From: Ga0077536 sp035325705
Lineage (GTDB): Bacteria; Pseudomonadota; Gammaproteobacteria; Ga0077536
Direction: 5' to 3'
DNA length: 64,000 nucleotides
Assembly: GCA_035325705.1 (NCBI GenBank)
Contig: DAOKZI010000001.1
Span: forward strand, 310,001-374,000
The translations under genes were made by a program, and so were the position numbers. How positions within the stretch are numbered: position 1 is the first letter of the stretch; each line of letters starts with the position of its first letter. The notes below the pieces were generated by a model that saw only the letters and a program-made list of their open reading frames with translations, ran no database searches and had not been told where the DNA came from. This document shows, piece after piece, positions 37,615-48,027 of the stretch.

Positions 37615-40600
37615 ATGATTCGGCGTTGTCTGATCGCCAATCGCGGCGAGATCGCGATCCGCATCGCGCGTAGCTGCGCCGATCTCGGCATCGAGTCCGT
37701 CGCCGTCCACGGCGCCGACGACGCCGACGCGCTGCACGTCGCGCGCGCGGACCGCGCGGCCGCGCTGCCCGGCCGCGGCGCCCGCGCCTATCTCGACGGC
37801 GCGGCCGTGCTCGAGGCCGCGCGCGCCCAGGCCTGCGATGCAGTGCATCCCGGCTACGGTTTCCTCGCCGAACACGCCGGCTTCGCGGCCGCCGTCGAGG
37901 CGGCCGGCCTCGCGTGGGTGGGGCCGACGCCGGCCCAGCTCGAGCTCTTCGGCGACAAGATCGCGGCCCGCGCGCTCGCCGCGCGCTGCGAAGTCCCGGT
38001 GCTCCAGGGCTCGCCGGCCGTGGCGACGCGCGAAGAGATCGACGCCTTCGTCGCGACGCTGGGCGCGGGCGGCATCGCCGTGATCAAGGCTGCGGCCGGC
38101 GGCGGCGGACGCGGCATGCAGGTGCTGCTGCCCGGGATCGACGTCGCGACCGCGCTCGCGCGCTGCGCCGAGGAAGCGCGCGCGGCCTTCGGCGACGGCA
38201 CGCTCTACGCCGAACGCTTCATCGCCGCCGCGCGCCACGTCGAAGTGCAGATCCTCGGCGATGGCCGCGGCCAGGTCACGCATCTGTGGGAGCGCGACTG
38301 CAGCCTGCAGCGCCGGCATCAGAAGCTCATCGAGATCGCGCCGGCGCCGGCGCTGCCCGCCGCGCTGCGCGCGCGGCTGCTCGACTGCGCGTGCCGCATG
38401 GCGGCCGCCGTCGACTATCGCGGTCTCGGCACCTTCGAGTACCTCGTCGACGTCGCGACCGATGGCTACTGGTTCATCGAAGCGAATCCGCGGCTGCAGG
38501 TCGAGCACACGGTCACCGAGGAAGTGCTGGGCCTGGATCTGGTCGCGCTGCAGTTCGCGATCGCCGCGGGACGCACGCTCGCCGAGCTCGATCTCGCCGC
38601 GCCGCCGCCGGCCCCGCGCGATGCCGCAATCGAGCTGCGCGTGAACACCGAGACCCTGGGCGCCGACGGCCTCGCGCGCGCGGCCGGCGGCACGATCGCG
38701 CGCTATGAGGCGCCGGGCGGCCCGGGCGTGCGCGTCGACAGCGCGGCCTATGCGGGCTATGCGCCGAATCCGTCCTTCGATCCGCTGCTCGCGAAGATCG
38801 TCGTGCGCGCGAGCGGCCTCGATTTCGCGGCGCTCGCGCGCCGCGCCGAGCGCGCCGCGGCCGAATGCCGCATCGAAGGCATCGACACCAATCTGCCGCT
38901 GCTGCGCGCGCTGCTGCGCCATCCCGAGGTGCAGGCGGCGCGCATGACGACGCGCTTCGTCGAGCGCGAGGCGGCCGCGCTGCAGGCCGCGGCCGCGGCG
39001 CTCGCGCCGGCACCCGCGCTCGCCGCAGCATCGACGCAGTCCACGCGCCGTGCGCGCATGACGCCGCCCGGCGCCGAGGCGGTCGTCGCGCCGATGCGCG
39101 GCAGCGTCGTCAGCATCGACGTCGAAGTCGGGCAGGCGGTCGCGCGCGGCACGGCGCTCGCCGTGCTCGAGGCGATGAAGATGCATCATTTGATTGAAGC
39201 GCCCTGCGCCGGCATCGTCGTCGGCATCGCCGCGGCGGTCGGCGAGACGCTGGCCGACGGCGAGGCCGTGATCTTCCTGCAGGCCGACGCGGCCGCGAAC
39301 GAAGCAGGCCCGGACGCGCAGAGCCTCGATCTCGCCGCGTCGCGTGCGGATCTCGACGAGGTGATCGCGCGCCACGCGCTGACTCTCGACGCGAACCGGC
39401 CGGACGCCGTCGCGAAGCGCCGCAAGACGGGCAGCCGCACGGCGCGCGAGAACGTCGAAGATCTCTGCGATCCCGGCAGCTTCGTCGAATACGGCGCCCT
39501 GATCGTCGCCGCGCAGCGGCGGCGGCGCAGCCTCGAGGATCTCCAGCGCAACACGCCGGCCGACGGCTTGATCGGCGGCATCGGCACGGTGAACGCGGCC
39601 GAGTTCCCCGGCGTGGACACGCGCTGCATGGTGCTCGCTTACGACTACACCGTGCTCGCCGGCACGCAGGGCGTGTTCAATCACAAGAAGAAGGACCGTT
39701 TGTTCGGGCTCGCGCAGGAATGGAAGCTGCCGGTCGTCTTCTACACCGAGGGCGGCGGCGGCCGTCCCGGCGACGTCGACGTCGACGACATCATCAGCGC
39801 CTGGCTCGACCTGCCGACCTTCTCGACCTGGCCGCAGCTCTCGGGCCTCGCGCCGCGCATCGCCGTCAACTCCGGCCGCTGCTTCGCCGGCAACGCCGTG
39901 ATCTTCGGCTGCGCCGACATCACGATCGCGACCGCCAGCTCGAACATCGGCCTCGCCGGGCCGGCGATGATCGAAGGCGGCGGGCTCGGCAAGTTCGCGC
40001 CCGAGGACATCGGACCGATCGAGGTGCAGACCGCGAACGGCGTCGTCGATCTCGCCGTCGCCGACGAAGCCGAGGGCGCGGCCGCCGCGCGGCGGCTGCT
40101 CGGCTATTTCCAGGGGCGCACTGCGCACTGGACCTGCGCCGATCAGCGCGCGCTGCGCCACTGCGTACCGGAGAACCGCCTGCGCGTCTACGAGGTGCGC
40201 ACGGTGATCGACACGCTGGCCGACGCGGGCTCGGTGCTCGAGCTGCGTCGCGACTACGGCGTCGGCATCGTCACCGCGTTCATCCGCATCGAGGGCCGGC
40301 CCTTCGGTCTCATCGCCAACGATCCGCGCCACCTCGGCGGCGCGATCGACGGGCCCGGCGCGGAAAAGGCCGCGCGCTTCCTGCAGCTCTGCGATGCCTA
40401 CGGCCTGCCCGTCGTCTCGCTGTGCGATACGCCCGGCTTCATGGTCGGCCCCGACAGCGAGAAGACGGCCGCGGTGCGCCGCGGCTCCCGCCTGCTCGTC
40501 GTCGGCGCGAACCTCAGCGTCCCGCTGTTCGCAGTCGTGCTGCGCAAAGGCTACGGCCTCGGCGCGCAGGCGATGTGCGGCGGCAGCTTCCATCGCCCGC

Positions 40601-40893
40601 TGTTCACGATCTCCTGGCCCACCGGCGAATTCGGCCCGATGGGCCTCGAAGGCGCGGTGCAGCTCGGCTTTCGCAAGGAGCTCGACGCCGAGACCGATCC
40701 GCGCGCGAAGCAAGCGCTGTACGAACGCCTGCTCGCGAAGATGTACAGCGACGGCAAGGCCGTCAACGTCGCCTCCCAACTCGAGATCGACGCCGTGATC
40801 GATCCCGCCGAGACGCGCGCGTGGCTGCTGCGCGGCCTGAAGAGCGCCGGCCCGATCGCGCGCGGCGCGCACAGCTACGTCGACGTCTGGTGA
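37615..40893 (+). CDS. Single-chain biotin-dependent acyl-CoA carboxylase (BC-BCCP-CT fusion)
   Basis: A 1092 aa protein that carries all three functions of an acetyl/propionyl-type carboxylase. Biotin carboxylase is residues 1 to about 450 (CLIANRGEIAIRIARSC, KAAAGGGGRGMQ, FIEANPRLQVEHTVTEE). A biotinyl domain has the attachment lysine K522 in LEAMKMHHLIEAP. The C-terminal half (about 570-1092) is a carboxyltransferase with both sub-domains (GTQGVFNHKKKDRLFG, VSLCDTPGFMVGPDSEKTAA, GLGAQAMCGG). There is no BT-like linker of usual length. ATG 37615 has a GGAG site. Acyl-CoA substrate length cannot be told from sequence by eye. Confidence 0.9.
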   Translation: MIRRCLIANRGEIAIRIARSCADLGIESVAVHGADDADALHVARADRAAALPGRGARAYLDGAAVLEAARAQACDAVHPGYGFLAEHAGFAAAVEAAGLAWVGPTPAQLELFGDKIAARALAARCEVPVLQGSPAVATREEIDAFVATLGAGGIAVIKAAAGGGGRGMQVLLPGIDVATALARCAEEARAAFGDGTLYAERFIAAARHVEVQILGDGRGQVTHLWERDCSLQRRHQKLIEIAPAPALPAALRARLLDCACRMAAAVDYRGLGTFEYLVDVATDGYWFIEANPRLQVEHTVTEEVLGLDLVALQFAIAAGRTLAELDLAAPPPAPRDAAIELRVNTETLGADGLARAAGGTIARYEAPGGPGVRVDSAAYAGYAPNPSFDPLLAKIVVRASGLDFAALARRAERAAAECRIEGIDTNLPLLRALLRHPEVQAARMTTRFVEREAAALQAAAAALAPAPALAAASTQSTRRARMTPPGAEAVVAPMRGSVVSIDVEVGQAVARGTALAVLEAMKMHHLIEAPCAGIVVGIAAAVGETLADGEAVIFLQADAAANEAGPDAQSLDLAASRADLDEVIARHALTLDANRPDAVAKRRKTGSRTARENVEDLCDPGSFVEYGALIVAAQRRRRSLEDLQRNTPADGLIGGIGTVNAAEFPGVDTRCMVLAYDYTVLAGTQGVFNHKKKDRLFGLAQEWKLPVVFYTEGGGGRPGDVDVDDIISAWLDLPTFSTWPQLSGLAPRIAVNSGRCFAGNAVIFGCADITIATASSNIGLAGPAMIEGGGLGKFAPEDIGPIEVQTANGVVDLAVADEAEGAAAARRLLGYFQGRTAHWTCADQRALRHCVPENRLRVYEVRTVIDTLADAGSVLELRRDYGVGIVTAFIRIEGRPFGLIANDPRHLGGAIDGPGAEKAARFLQLCDAYGLPVVSLCDTPGFMVGPDSEKTAAVRRGSRLLVVGANLSVPLFAVVLRKGYGLGAQAMCGGSFHRPLFTISWPTGEFGPMGLEGAVQLGFRKELDAETDPRAKQALYERLLAKMYSDGKAVNVASQLEIDAVIDPAETRAWLLRGLKSAGPIARGAHSYVDVW

Positions 40894-40900
40894 TTCGATC

Positions 40901-40986
40901 TCGTAGCCCGGGTGCAGCGGAGCGGAACCCGGGATCTTGGAGCGCTTCCTGATCCCGGGTTCCGCTCCGCTCCACCCGGGCTACGA
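40901..40986. repeat. Inverted repeat with CCCGGGT-type arms (repeat A, copy 1)
   Basis: Arms of 36 nt (40901-40936 and 40951-40986) pair with one mismatch around a 14-nt loop and begin TCGTAGCCCGGGTG. Four more occurrences lie at 42043-42074, 42186-42223, 43406-43438 and the pair at 43451-43617. It lies just after the carboxylase stop and could act as a bidirectional transcription barrier. It resembles REP/MITE-type intergenic repeats seen in many proteobacteria. Confidence 0.85.
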
Positions 40987-41078
40987 AGGGTTATGAAAGG
41001 CCGGAGTGGGCCGCGAGATTAAGCTTCGTTTCACCTTTCCCGCGTAAGCTGTGCGCACCTCAAACCAGGAGCGTCCAG

Positions 41079-41342
41079 ATGCGCAAAATGCTGCTCACCC
41101 TCGTGTTCGCGACCCCACTCGCCTATGCCGGCCCGGAATGCACCACGGCCGACAAGTCCCAATGGCAGGACCAGACGAAATTCCAGGAAGACCTCGTCGC
41201 GCAGGGCTACAAGATCAAGAAGTTCAAAGTCACCAAGGGCAATTGCTACGAGATCTACGGCTGGAACAAGGAAGGCAAGAAGGTCGAGATCTACCACGAT
41301 CCCGTCAGCGGCAAAGCCGTGAAGTCGCGGATCGAGGAGTAA
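41079..41342 (+). CDS. Small periplasmic PepSY-domain protein
   Basis: An 87 aa protein with a signal peptide (MRKMLLTLVFATPLAYAG) and a PepSY_2-like domain: FQEDLVAQGYKIKKFKVTKG, then CYEIYGWNKEGKKVEIYHDP. PepSY domains are found with periplasmic peptidase inhibitors and small redox systems. The gene is 4 bp upstream of the cytochrome b561 gene, and PepSY-b561 pairs are common, so the two probably work together in a membrane redox role of unknown detail. Confidence 0.85.
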   Translation: MRKMLLTLVFATPLAYAGPECTTADKSQWQDQTKFQEDLVAQGYKIKKFKVTKGNCYEIYGWNKEGKKVEIYHDPVSGKAVKSRIEE

Positions 41343-41346
41343 GCTC

Positions 41347-41874
41347 ATGAACCAGACGGTGCGCGTATGGGATCCCGTCGTGCGGCTGTTCCACTGGTCG
41401 CTGGCCTTCGCCTTCGTCGCGAACTACTTCGCGACGGAGGCGGGTGAAGGCTGGCATCGCTGGATCGGCTACTTCGCCGTGGCGTGGATCGGTGTGCGCA
41501 TCGTCTGGGGTTTCATCGGCCGCGGCGCGGCACGCTGGTCCGATTTCTGGCCCACGCCGACGCGCGTGAAAGCGCACGTGCAGGCGCTGCTCGGCGGCCG
41601 TGACGTACATCGCCTCGGCCACTCACCGCTGGGCGCGCTCGTGATGCTGCTGATGATGGCGGCGATGCTCGGCCTCGGCGTCACGGGCTACATGCTCGAG
41701 GAAATCGACCGGTTCTGGGGCGAAGAGTGGCTCGAGAACCTGCACGAATGGATCGCCAACGGCCTCGCCGGCCTCGTCGCCCTGCACCTCTTCGCCGCCG
41801 CGTTCGAGAGCATCCGCCTGCGCGACAACCTGCCCCTGTCGATGATCACGGGACGCCGCAAACCGCTGCCTTAG
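41347..41874 (+). CDS. Cytochrome b561-family protein
   Basis: A 175 aa membrane protein with four hydrophobic helices. Candidate heme histidines are in RLFHWSLAFAFVANYF, EGWHRWIGYFAVAWIG, LENLHEWIANGLAGL and LHLFAAAFE. The family transfers electrons across the inner membrane between quinone and periplasmic partners. Likely co-transcribed with the PepSY gene 4 bp upstream. No substrate can be assigned. Confidence 0.9.
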   Translation: MNQTVRVWDPVVRLFHWSLAFAFVANYFATEAGEGWHRWIGYFAVAWIGVRIVWGFIGRGAARWSDFWPTPTRVKAHVQALLGGRDVHRLGHSPLGALVMLLMMAAMLGLGVTGYMLEEIDRFWGEEWLENLHEWIANGLAGLVALHLFAAAFESIRLRDNLPLSMITGRRKPLP

Positions 41875-42291
41875 CGTAGTGCCTATGGGTGGGCTCGTTT
41901 TTGCCACAGAGAACACAGAGGGGAAGAGAGTGGGCTTGTGCCTGCTTTGCTCCGTGTCTGACGGTAAATCTGACGAATTGGCGCTGCGCGCTACCACGGA
42001 GAACATGGAGAAGGAAAGAGATTGTTCGCAGCCTTCGCAGTTGTAGCCCGGATGAGCGCAGCGAATCCGGGATCGGGCATGTCAGAGGACTCGCGGAGCG
42101 TTGGGCTTCCTTCGTCGGCCCAACGGTGATGAGGCGCACGCATCATCCCCCAGAGATATAGTCCTTCGACGTGAACGGCGGTGTGGCAGCCCGGGTGGAG
42201 CGCGCAGCGCGAAACCCGGAATCTTCACCGCACCGACACGCCCCCTCCCGGCTTACGCGCTGCGCGCCGTCATTCGCTCTCGCCTGAGGTC
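41875..42291. repeat. Gene-free region with three families of short intergenic repeats
   Basis: No gene is convincing. Repeat C: GCCACAGAGAACACAGAG-type at about 41898-41930, with a degenerate copy (CCACGGAGAACATGGAG) at about 41992-42020. Repeat A: 42043-42074 (GTAGCCCGGATGAGCGCAG) and 42186-42223 (CAGCCCGGGTGGAGCGCG). Repeat B: 42099-42125 (CGTTGGGCTTCC...GGCCCAACG), itself palindromic at the ends. Such elements are usually non-coding and recur through a genome. Confidence 0.7.
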
Positions 42292-43114
42292 CTATTCCTT
42301 CGCCTGCACCGCCTGCCGCTTCCCGACCGTGACGAGATGGGCGAACACGTCGAACGCGATTCGACCATCATCGATGAGGTACGGGAAGAACACTGCTTCC
42401 GCGTTCTCGAGGATGCGATCGATCTCCCGCTCGGTGAGCTGCGCTCCCAGCGCCGGAAGCCAGCCTCTCAGATCCGCTTCTATCATCGCCCGGATGCTGG
42501 GAAAGCGCGCCGTGCCCCTGTGGGTGTCGGATCGTGACCGAGCTGGCGCCGGCCGCCTCGAAGGCGTCGACCAGCAGTCCTGGCTCGCCTAGCACGAACG
42601 GGGCGCGCAAGGCGTCCGCAGTGCGCGCCCCGGCGCGGTGCGCGAGCAGCGCGATCTCGGCCGCGTAAGCCGGCATGTTATCGACCGCGTCCCATACCGC
42701 AGCCACCAGGCGGCCTTGCGGTTTCAGGACACGGAGCATCTCCGGAATGGCCTTCTCCCGATCCATGAACATGAGGCCGAACTGGCTGAAGACCGCGTCG
42801 AAGACGTCGTCGGCGAAGGGCAGGGATTCGGCCGTCCCCTCTCGCCAGTCCACCGACGGCGCCAAGGCCTTGGCCACCGCCAGCATCCCGCCGCCGGGAT
42901 CCAGCCCGGCGACGTAGCCCGTCGAACCCGTACGCCGGCTCGCCTCGCGGGCGAGGATGCCGGTGCCGCAGGCAACGTCCAGCACGCGCTGGCCGGTCTC
43001 GAGATTTGCGGCGTCCGCGACTTTCGGGGCCCACTGTCCGAACAGCGCGGGCACGAGCAGCGTCTCATAGGCTTGCGCCGCGGCGATCTGCGCTTCGAGA
43101 TCGGGACCGTTCAT
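42292..43114 (-). pseudogene. SAM-dependent methyltransferase gene with an apparent frameshift
   Basis: The first part (from ATG 43114, with a GGAGG site) reads as a class I methyltransferase: the SAM-binding LDVACGTGILAREASRR, the GLDPGGGML motif and EMLRVLKPQGRLVAAVWDAV. Near 42520-42530 the frame is lost. The natural continuation (GTARFPSI, then IEADLRGWLPALGAQ and DGRIAFDVFAHLVTVGK) is in the next frame and ends at 42292. One extra base, or two missing, would explain it. It could be a real pseudogene, a programmed shift (no slippery run is evident) or a sequencing error. It is surrounded by small repeats on both sides. Confidence 0.8.
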
Positions 43115-43120
43115 GCGCAC

Positions 43121-43450
43121 CTCCGTTGCGGCACATGATGCGGTGACGGGCGTTGGGCTTTTTTCGTCAGCTCAAGCCTGCAGTCTAAATAACTGTTCCG
43201 TGAAATCGAACGAATTCGTAGGTTGGGCTGACGAAGGAAGCCCAACGTGGGGCGCTCCGCGAGAGAAGGACGCGATGTCGCTGAGCGGTACTCGAGCGTG
43301 CGCGAAAGGCAGCGCGGCACCCACCCTGCGTTAGGCTTCCTTCTTCAGCCCGACGATCATGACGCCCGCGTCACCCGCCATCATGAAAGAGGCCTGGGAA
43401 GTCCCTCCCGGATTCCGCGCCGCTCCTTCCGGGCTACAAGAGAGCGATCT
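43121..43450. repeat. Repeat-rich intergenic stretch (repeat B copies and one repeat A)
   Basis: Repeat B copies: 43151-43175 (CGTTGGGCTTTTTTCGTCAG, partial), 43217-43247 (GGTTGGGCTGACGAAGGAAG and its partner CCCAACG, the most complete) and 43329-43355 (CGTTAGGCTTCCTTC, degenerate). A repeat A copy in reverse orientation is at 43406-43438. No gene is seen. Confidence 0.7.
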
Positions 43451-43617
43451 TCGTAGCCCGGGTGGAGCGCGCAGCGCGTAACCCGGGATCCGGCATGCCC
43501 AATACGTAGAGACTTTCGGCCATGCTCGGCGCGCACCGCGCCGAGTCTCCTCGAATGCATGAGAGACGACGAGCGCCGATCCCGGGTTACGCGCTGCGCG
43601 CTCCACCCGGGCTACGA
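43451..43617. repeat. Perfect 40-bp inverted repeat (repeat A pair)
   Basis: The arms at 43451-43490 and 43578-43617 are exact reverse complements over 40 nt (left arm begins TCGTAGCCCGGGTGGAGCGC), separated by 87 nt with no gene. The same repeat, less exact, surrounds 40901-40986. Perfect matching suggests recent duplication or ongoing gene conversion between copies. The region 43618-43752 beyond it holds no recognisable feature. Confidence 0.9.
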
Positions 43618-43752
43618 GAACGGGGCACGTTCTTTCACGGCAACCCACGGCCTCGCTTCTCTTTTTTCGATCGCAATCGCGTGGCGCAACGAATATTTCC
43701 CCGACCATTTCTTGAGCCCGGCTTGCTCGAGAACACCGTTCAGCGACGATCG

Positions 43753-44601
43753 CTATGCCGCCGCAGCTTCCAGCATCCGCTCGATGCAGCCCAGGAACTC
43801 CGCTTCCGTTCGCACCGGCGCGAGCACGTCGGCGCGGATCGTGTAGCCGTAGTCGCGGGCGATGGCCTCGTAGCGCGGGAGGCGGGCGTGGAAGAGGCGC
43901 GGGAACATCCACAGCACGAAATCGTCCGGGCGGATTTCGGCGATCTCGCGCAGGCCGCGCGCCTGCATGTAGCTCGCGAGCTCGGCGTCGAGGAAGGCGG
44001 GGCGGTAGTACAGCGGTTTCGGATCGGCCTCGGCCCGGCGCAGCAGCTCGCGCCCGTTCTCCTCCGTCGCCTCGATGTAGACGATCAGCGTGTGCGCGGC
44101 GAGCACCTGCATGACCTCCGGATCGTCGAGCTCGCAGAGGCTGCCGGCGGAGTCGTTGACGAAGTGCCGGTAGCCGTAGATCTCGTGCGCCTTGGCGATG
44201 AACTCCGGCACGTCGAGCATCGCGGACACCTCGGCGTCGCGATAGAGCCGCTGGCGTCGCTTGAACTCGAGGAGATCGAGCCCGCCCAGCGCGGGATCGC
44301 CGAGCTTGCCGAGAAAGGTCAGCACCGCCGTCAGATTGTCGACGGTGATGTTGTTGGAGATGTAGATCGAGTCCGAGCGCAGCAGCTCGCGCAGGAAGGG
44401 CACCTGCATGGCCTGGCGCTTGATGTTGTCGAGGATCGGCTCATTCAAATAGCGCGTGCCGATGCGATAGTCGGCCGAGTAGTGGAACCAGTGCGCCGCG
44501 CGCAGCCGGCTCGACAGCCAGGTCTTGCCGACGCCGGACATGCCGACGAGGGTGACGGACTTGAGATCCCAGCGGCGGAACTCGTCTGCGCTCATTCTCA
44601 T
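43753..44601 (-). CDS. Conserved P-loop nucleotide-binding protein of unknown function
   Basis: A 282 aa soluble protein with an N-terminal Walker A, LVGMSGVGKTWLSSRL (about residues 18-33), in a setting like shikimate/adenylate-type kinases. Other conserved-looking blocks are HYSADYRIGTRYL, SIYISNNITVDNL and FVNDSAGSLCELDDPEV, followed by EADPKPLYYRPAFL and FPRLFHARLPRYEAIARDYG. I recognise the sequence as a conserved gammaproteobacterial ATPase of no assigned role. The start may be M1 or M3. It lies 42 bp downstream of the sigma-54 activator gene and is probably co-transcribed with it. Confidence 0.7.
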   Translation of the reverse strand: MRMSADEFRRWDLKSVTLVGMSGVGKTWLSSRLRAAHWFHYSADYRIGTRYLNEPILDNIKRQAMQVPFLRELLRSDSIYISNNITVDNLTAVLTFLGKLGDPALGGLDLLEFKRRQRLYRDAEVSAMLDVPEFIAKAHEIYGYRHFVNDSAGSLCELDDPEVMQVLAAHTLIVYIEATEENGRELLRRAEADPKPLYYRPAFLDAELASYMQARGLREIAEIRPDDFVLWMFPRLFHARLPRYEAIARDYGYTIRADVLAPVRTEAEFLGCIERMLEAAAA

Positions 44602-44643
44602 GGCGGCATGCTACCGAGCGGCGCAGGAGATTTGAAGGAAAGG

Positions 44644-46013
<1,370 letters not shown>

Positions 46014-46017
<4 letters not shown>

Positions 46018-47801
46018 GAGTCCTGGTTCCGGTATGAGGCGGCGCGCTCGCACGGCAGCCAGAGGGTGAAGCGTGCGCCGCCGAGCGGACTGTCGGCAAT
46101 AGCGAGACGGCCGCGGTGCATCGCGACGATCTCGCGCACTATCGACAGGCCGAGCCCGATGCCGCCGGCATGATCGCTGACAAAAGGCTCGAGGATCTCG
46201 TCCCGTCGCGTCGCCGGGATGCCGGGCCCGTCGTCGTCGACGTCGACGCGGACATCGGCGCCGTCGGGCACGATGCCGATGCGCACGTGGCCGCCCGGAC
46301 CCAGCACCTGCGTGGCGTTGACCACCAGGTTTAACAGCACCTGCACGAGCTGGTCGCGATCGCAGTCGAGACTCGCGTCGCCCGCGGTGACACACTCGAT
46401 CGCGATCTCCTTGGCTGCCGCCCGTTCGCGCAGCAGATCGACGACGTGATGGGCGATCTCGCCGAGATCCTGCCGCGCGAAGCGCGGCTCGCGCGGCTTC
46501 GCGCTTTCGAGCAGGCCGGTGACCAGCGCGTTCATGCGGTCGCACTCGTTGATCATGAAAGTCATCATCTCGTGGCCCGTCGCATCCAGTCCGCTCTGGC
46601 GGTTCACGAGCTGCGCGGACGAACGAATGATGCCGAGCGGCGTGCGTACCTCGTGCGCGAGCTTGGCCGCCATCTCGCCGACGGCGGCGAGCTTGCTGGC
46701 GCGCACGAGGTGCACGCGCGAGCGCTTGAGATCGTCGATGAGGCGGTTGAAGGCGGCGCAGAGTTCGACGATTTCGCTGCTGCCGGCGATCGTCCGCGTC
46801 GGGGCGTCGAGATCGCGGCCCAGTTCGCGGGTGTAGCGCGTCAGCGCGAGGATCGGGCCGGCGGTGCGTGCCGACAGCACGATGGCGAGCAGCGCGGCGA
46901 TGGTGCAGATGACGCCGAAGGCCGCGACGAGCTGCCACAGCAGCGCGCGCACGGGCGCGAAGGCGAGGTCGACCGGCGTCAACACGGCGATCGACCAACC
47001 GAGATCCGGCAGCGCGCGGTAGGCCGCGACCGGCGCGTGACCAACCAGCACGCGAGCCAGGCCGAGCGCAGCACCGTCGATCTCCTGCACGCGGGCGTCG
47101 CGGCTGCCCGCGATCGAGGCCAGCAGCGCGCGCGTCTCATCGCCGGTGCGCGCGCGCAGCTTGGCCGAAGCTGCGAGTACGCTGCCGTCGGCGTCGAGCA
47201 GCAGCGCCTCGCGGCCGCCGATCGCGGACTGATCAAGGCCCGCCTCGATCTCGCTCCAGTCGTAGCGCGCGTGCAGGCTGCCGATCGGGGCGAGCGCCGG
47301 CGCGACCGCGAAGTCGTCGCTGAGGGAGAGGCCGAAGTCGAGGCTCACCCGGCCTCCTTCGCGCAGCGGCCGCGCCAAGGTCACGCGCGTACCGCGGTAA
47401 TCGACGTCGCGCCAGGGCGCAGGCGCGACGTAGGTATCGCCGATACGGGCGGGATCGCTGGCGGCGACGATGCGGCCGTCGGCGACGCACAGGAGATCGA
47501 CATAGACACCGGCATAGGCCGCGGCGACATCGGCAAGATAGCGCGCGAGCCGCTTGTCGACGTCACCGACGCGCACTTCCTGCATGATTTCGAGTCGCTG
47601 CCAGCCCTGGATATCCTGCAGGCGCTCGAACAGCGCAGCGCCGACCTGCTGGCTCGAGGTCTGGGCCTGCGTCACGAGGTTGAGCCTGATTTCATCGCTC
47701 AGGGCGGTGCGCGCCCGGGTATAGGCGAGCAGGCTCATCAGCGCGGTTGCGAGCACGCTGAAGCCGAGCAGCGCGAACAGCAACGTGCGCCTGATCGTCA
47801 T
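46014..47801 (-). CDS. Membrane sensor histidine kinase with double-Cache-like periplasmic domain
   Basis: A 595 aa kinase. A transmembrane helix (about residues 6-28) and another near 280-305 flank a 250-residue periplasmic region that looks like a Cache sensor (GVYVDLLCVADGRIVAASDP, then GREALLLDADGSVLAASAKL). A HAMP segment, the H box AKLAHEVRTPLGIIRSSAQL (H383) and the HATPase motifs NLVVNATQVLGPGG, DDDGPGIP and GGIGLGLSIVREIVAMHRG follow. Operon with the sigma-54 activator. Cache kinases often sense small organic acids; the ligand here is unknown. Confidence 0.93.
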
Positions 47802-47854
47802 CGTTTGCCCGCCCGCCGCCGGTGTACGGCGTCGTCGCCGAAGTGCTTCACATC

Positions 47855-47870
47855 TGGCCCGTTAATTGCC
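47855..47870 (+). promoter_or_regulatory. Candidate sigma-54 promoter of the porin gene
   Basis: TGGCCC (47855-47860), GTTAA, TTGCC (47866-47870) match TGGCAC-N5-TTGC at all but the second C/A position. The invariant GG and GC are correctly spaced. Transcription would start near 47881, giving a leader of about 147 nt before the porin ATG (48028). The divergent kinase and sigma-54 activator genes lie next to it, which supports the call. Confidence 0.55.
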
Positions 47871-47889
47871 CGCCGCATGGCAGCGGGGG

Positions 47890-47990
47890 AGAATAATCGT
47901 CGGTCACCGGATGCAAAGCCGGGACCAGTCGGCACATTGTCCCACTGTCACGGACGCCGGGATCCATCCGCCCAGCGCAACGAATAGACA
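47890..47990 (+). ncRNA. Structured 5' leader of the porin transcript, nature unresolved
   Basis: Downstream of the sigma-54 site, GGTC-A-CCGG-ATGCAAAG-CCGG-GACC (47902-47926) folds as an 8-bp stem with one bulge and an 8-nt loop. The following stretch ACTGTCACGGACGCCGGG has fragments like a cobalamin riboswitch core, and ATGCAAAGCC has a look of the c-di-GMP-I core. Neither consensus is complete. This may be a regulatory leader or only a chance stem. Confidence 0.2.
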
Positions 47991-48027
47991 CCCGGGCGCG
48001 CCGCGGGCGCGCGCCAGCAGGTAACCC

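Noticed and set aside
40901..43617. A CRISPR array
   Set aside because: The repeats are palindromic, irregularly spaced and in mixed orientations with no unique equal-length spacers, and no cas genes are present.
47890..47990. A full cobalamin or c-di-GMP-I riboswitch
   Set aside because: Only fragments of the consensus are present and their order and spacing do not match either class, so I did not name it as a known riboswitch.
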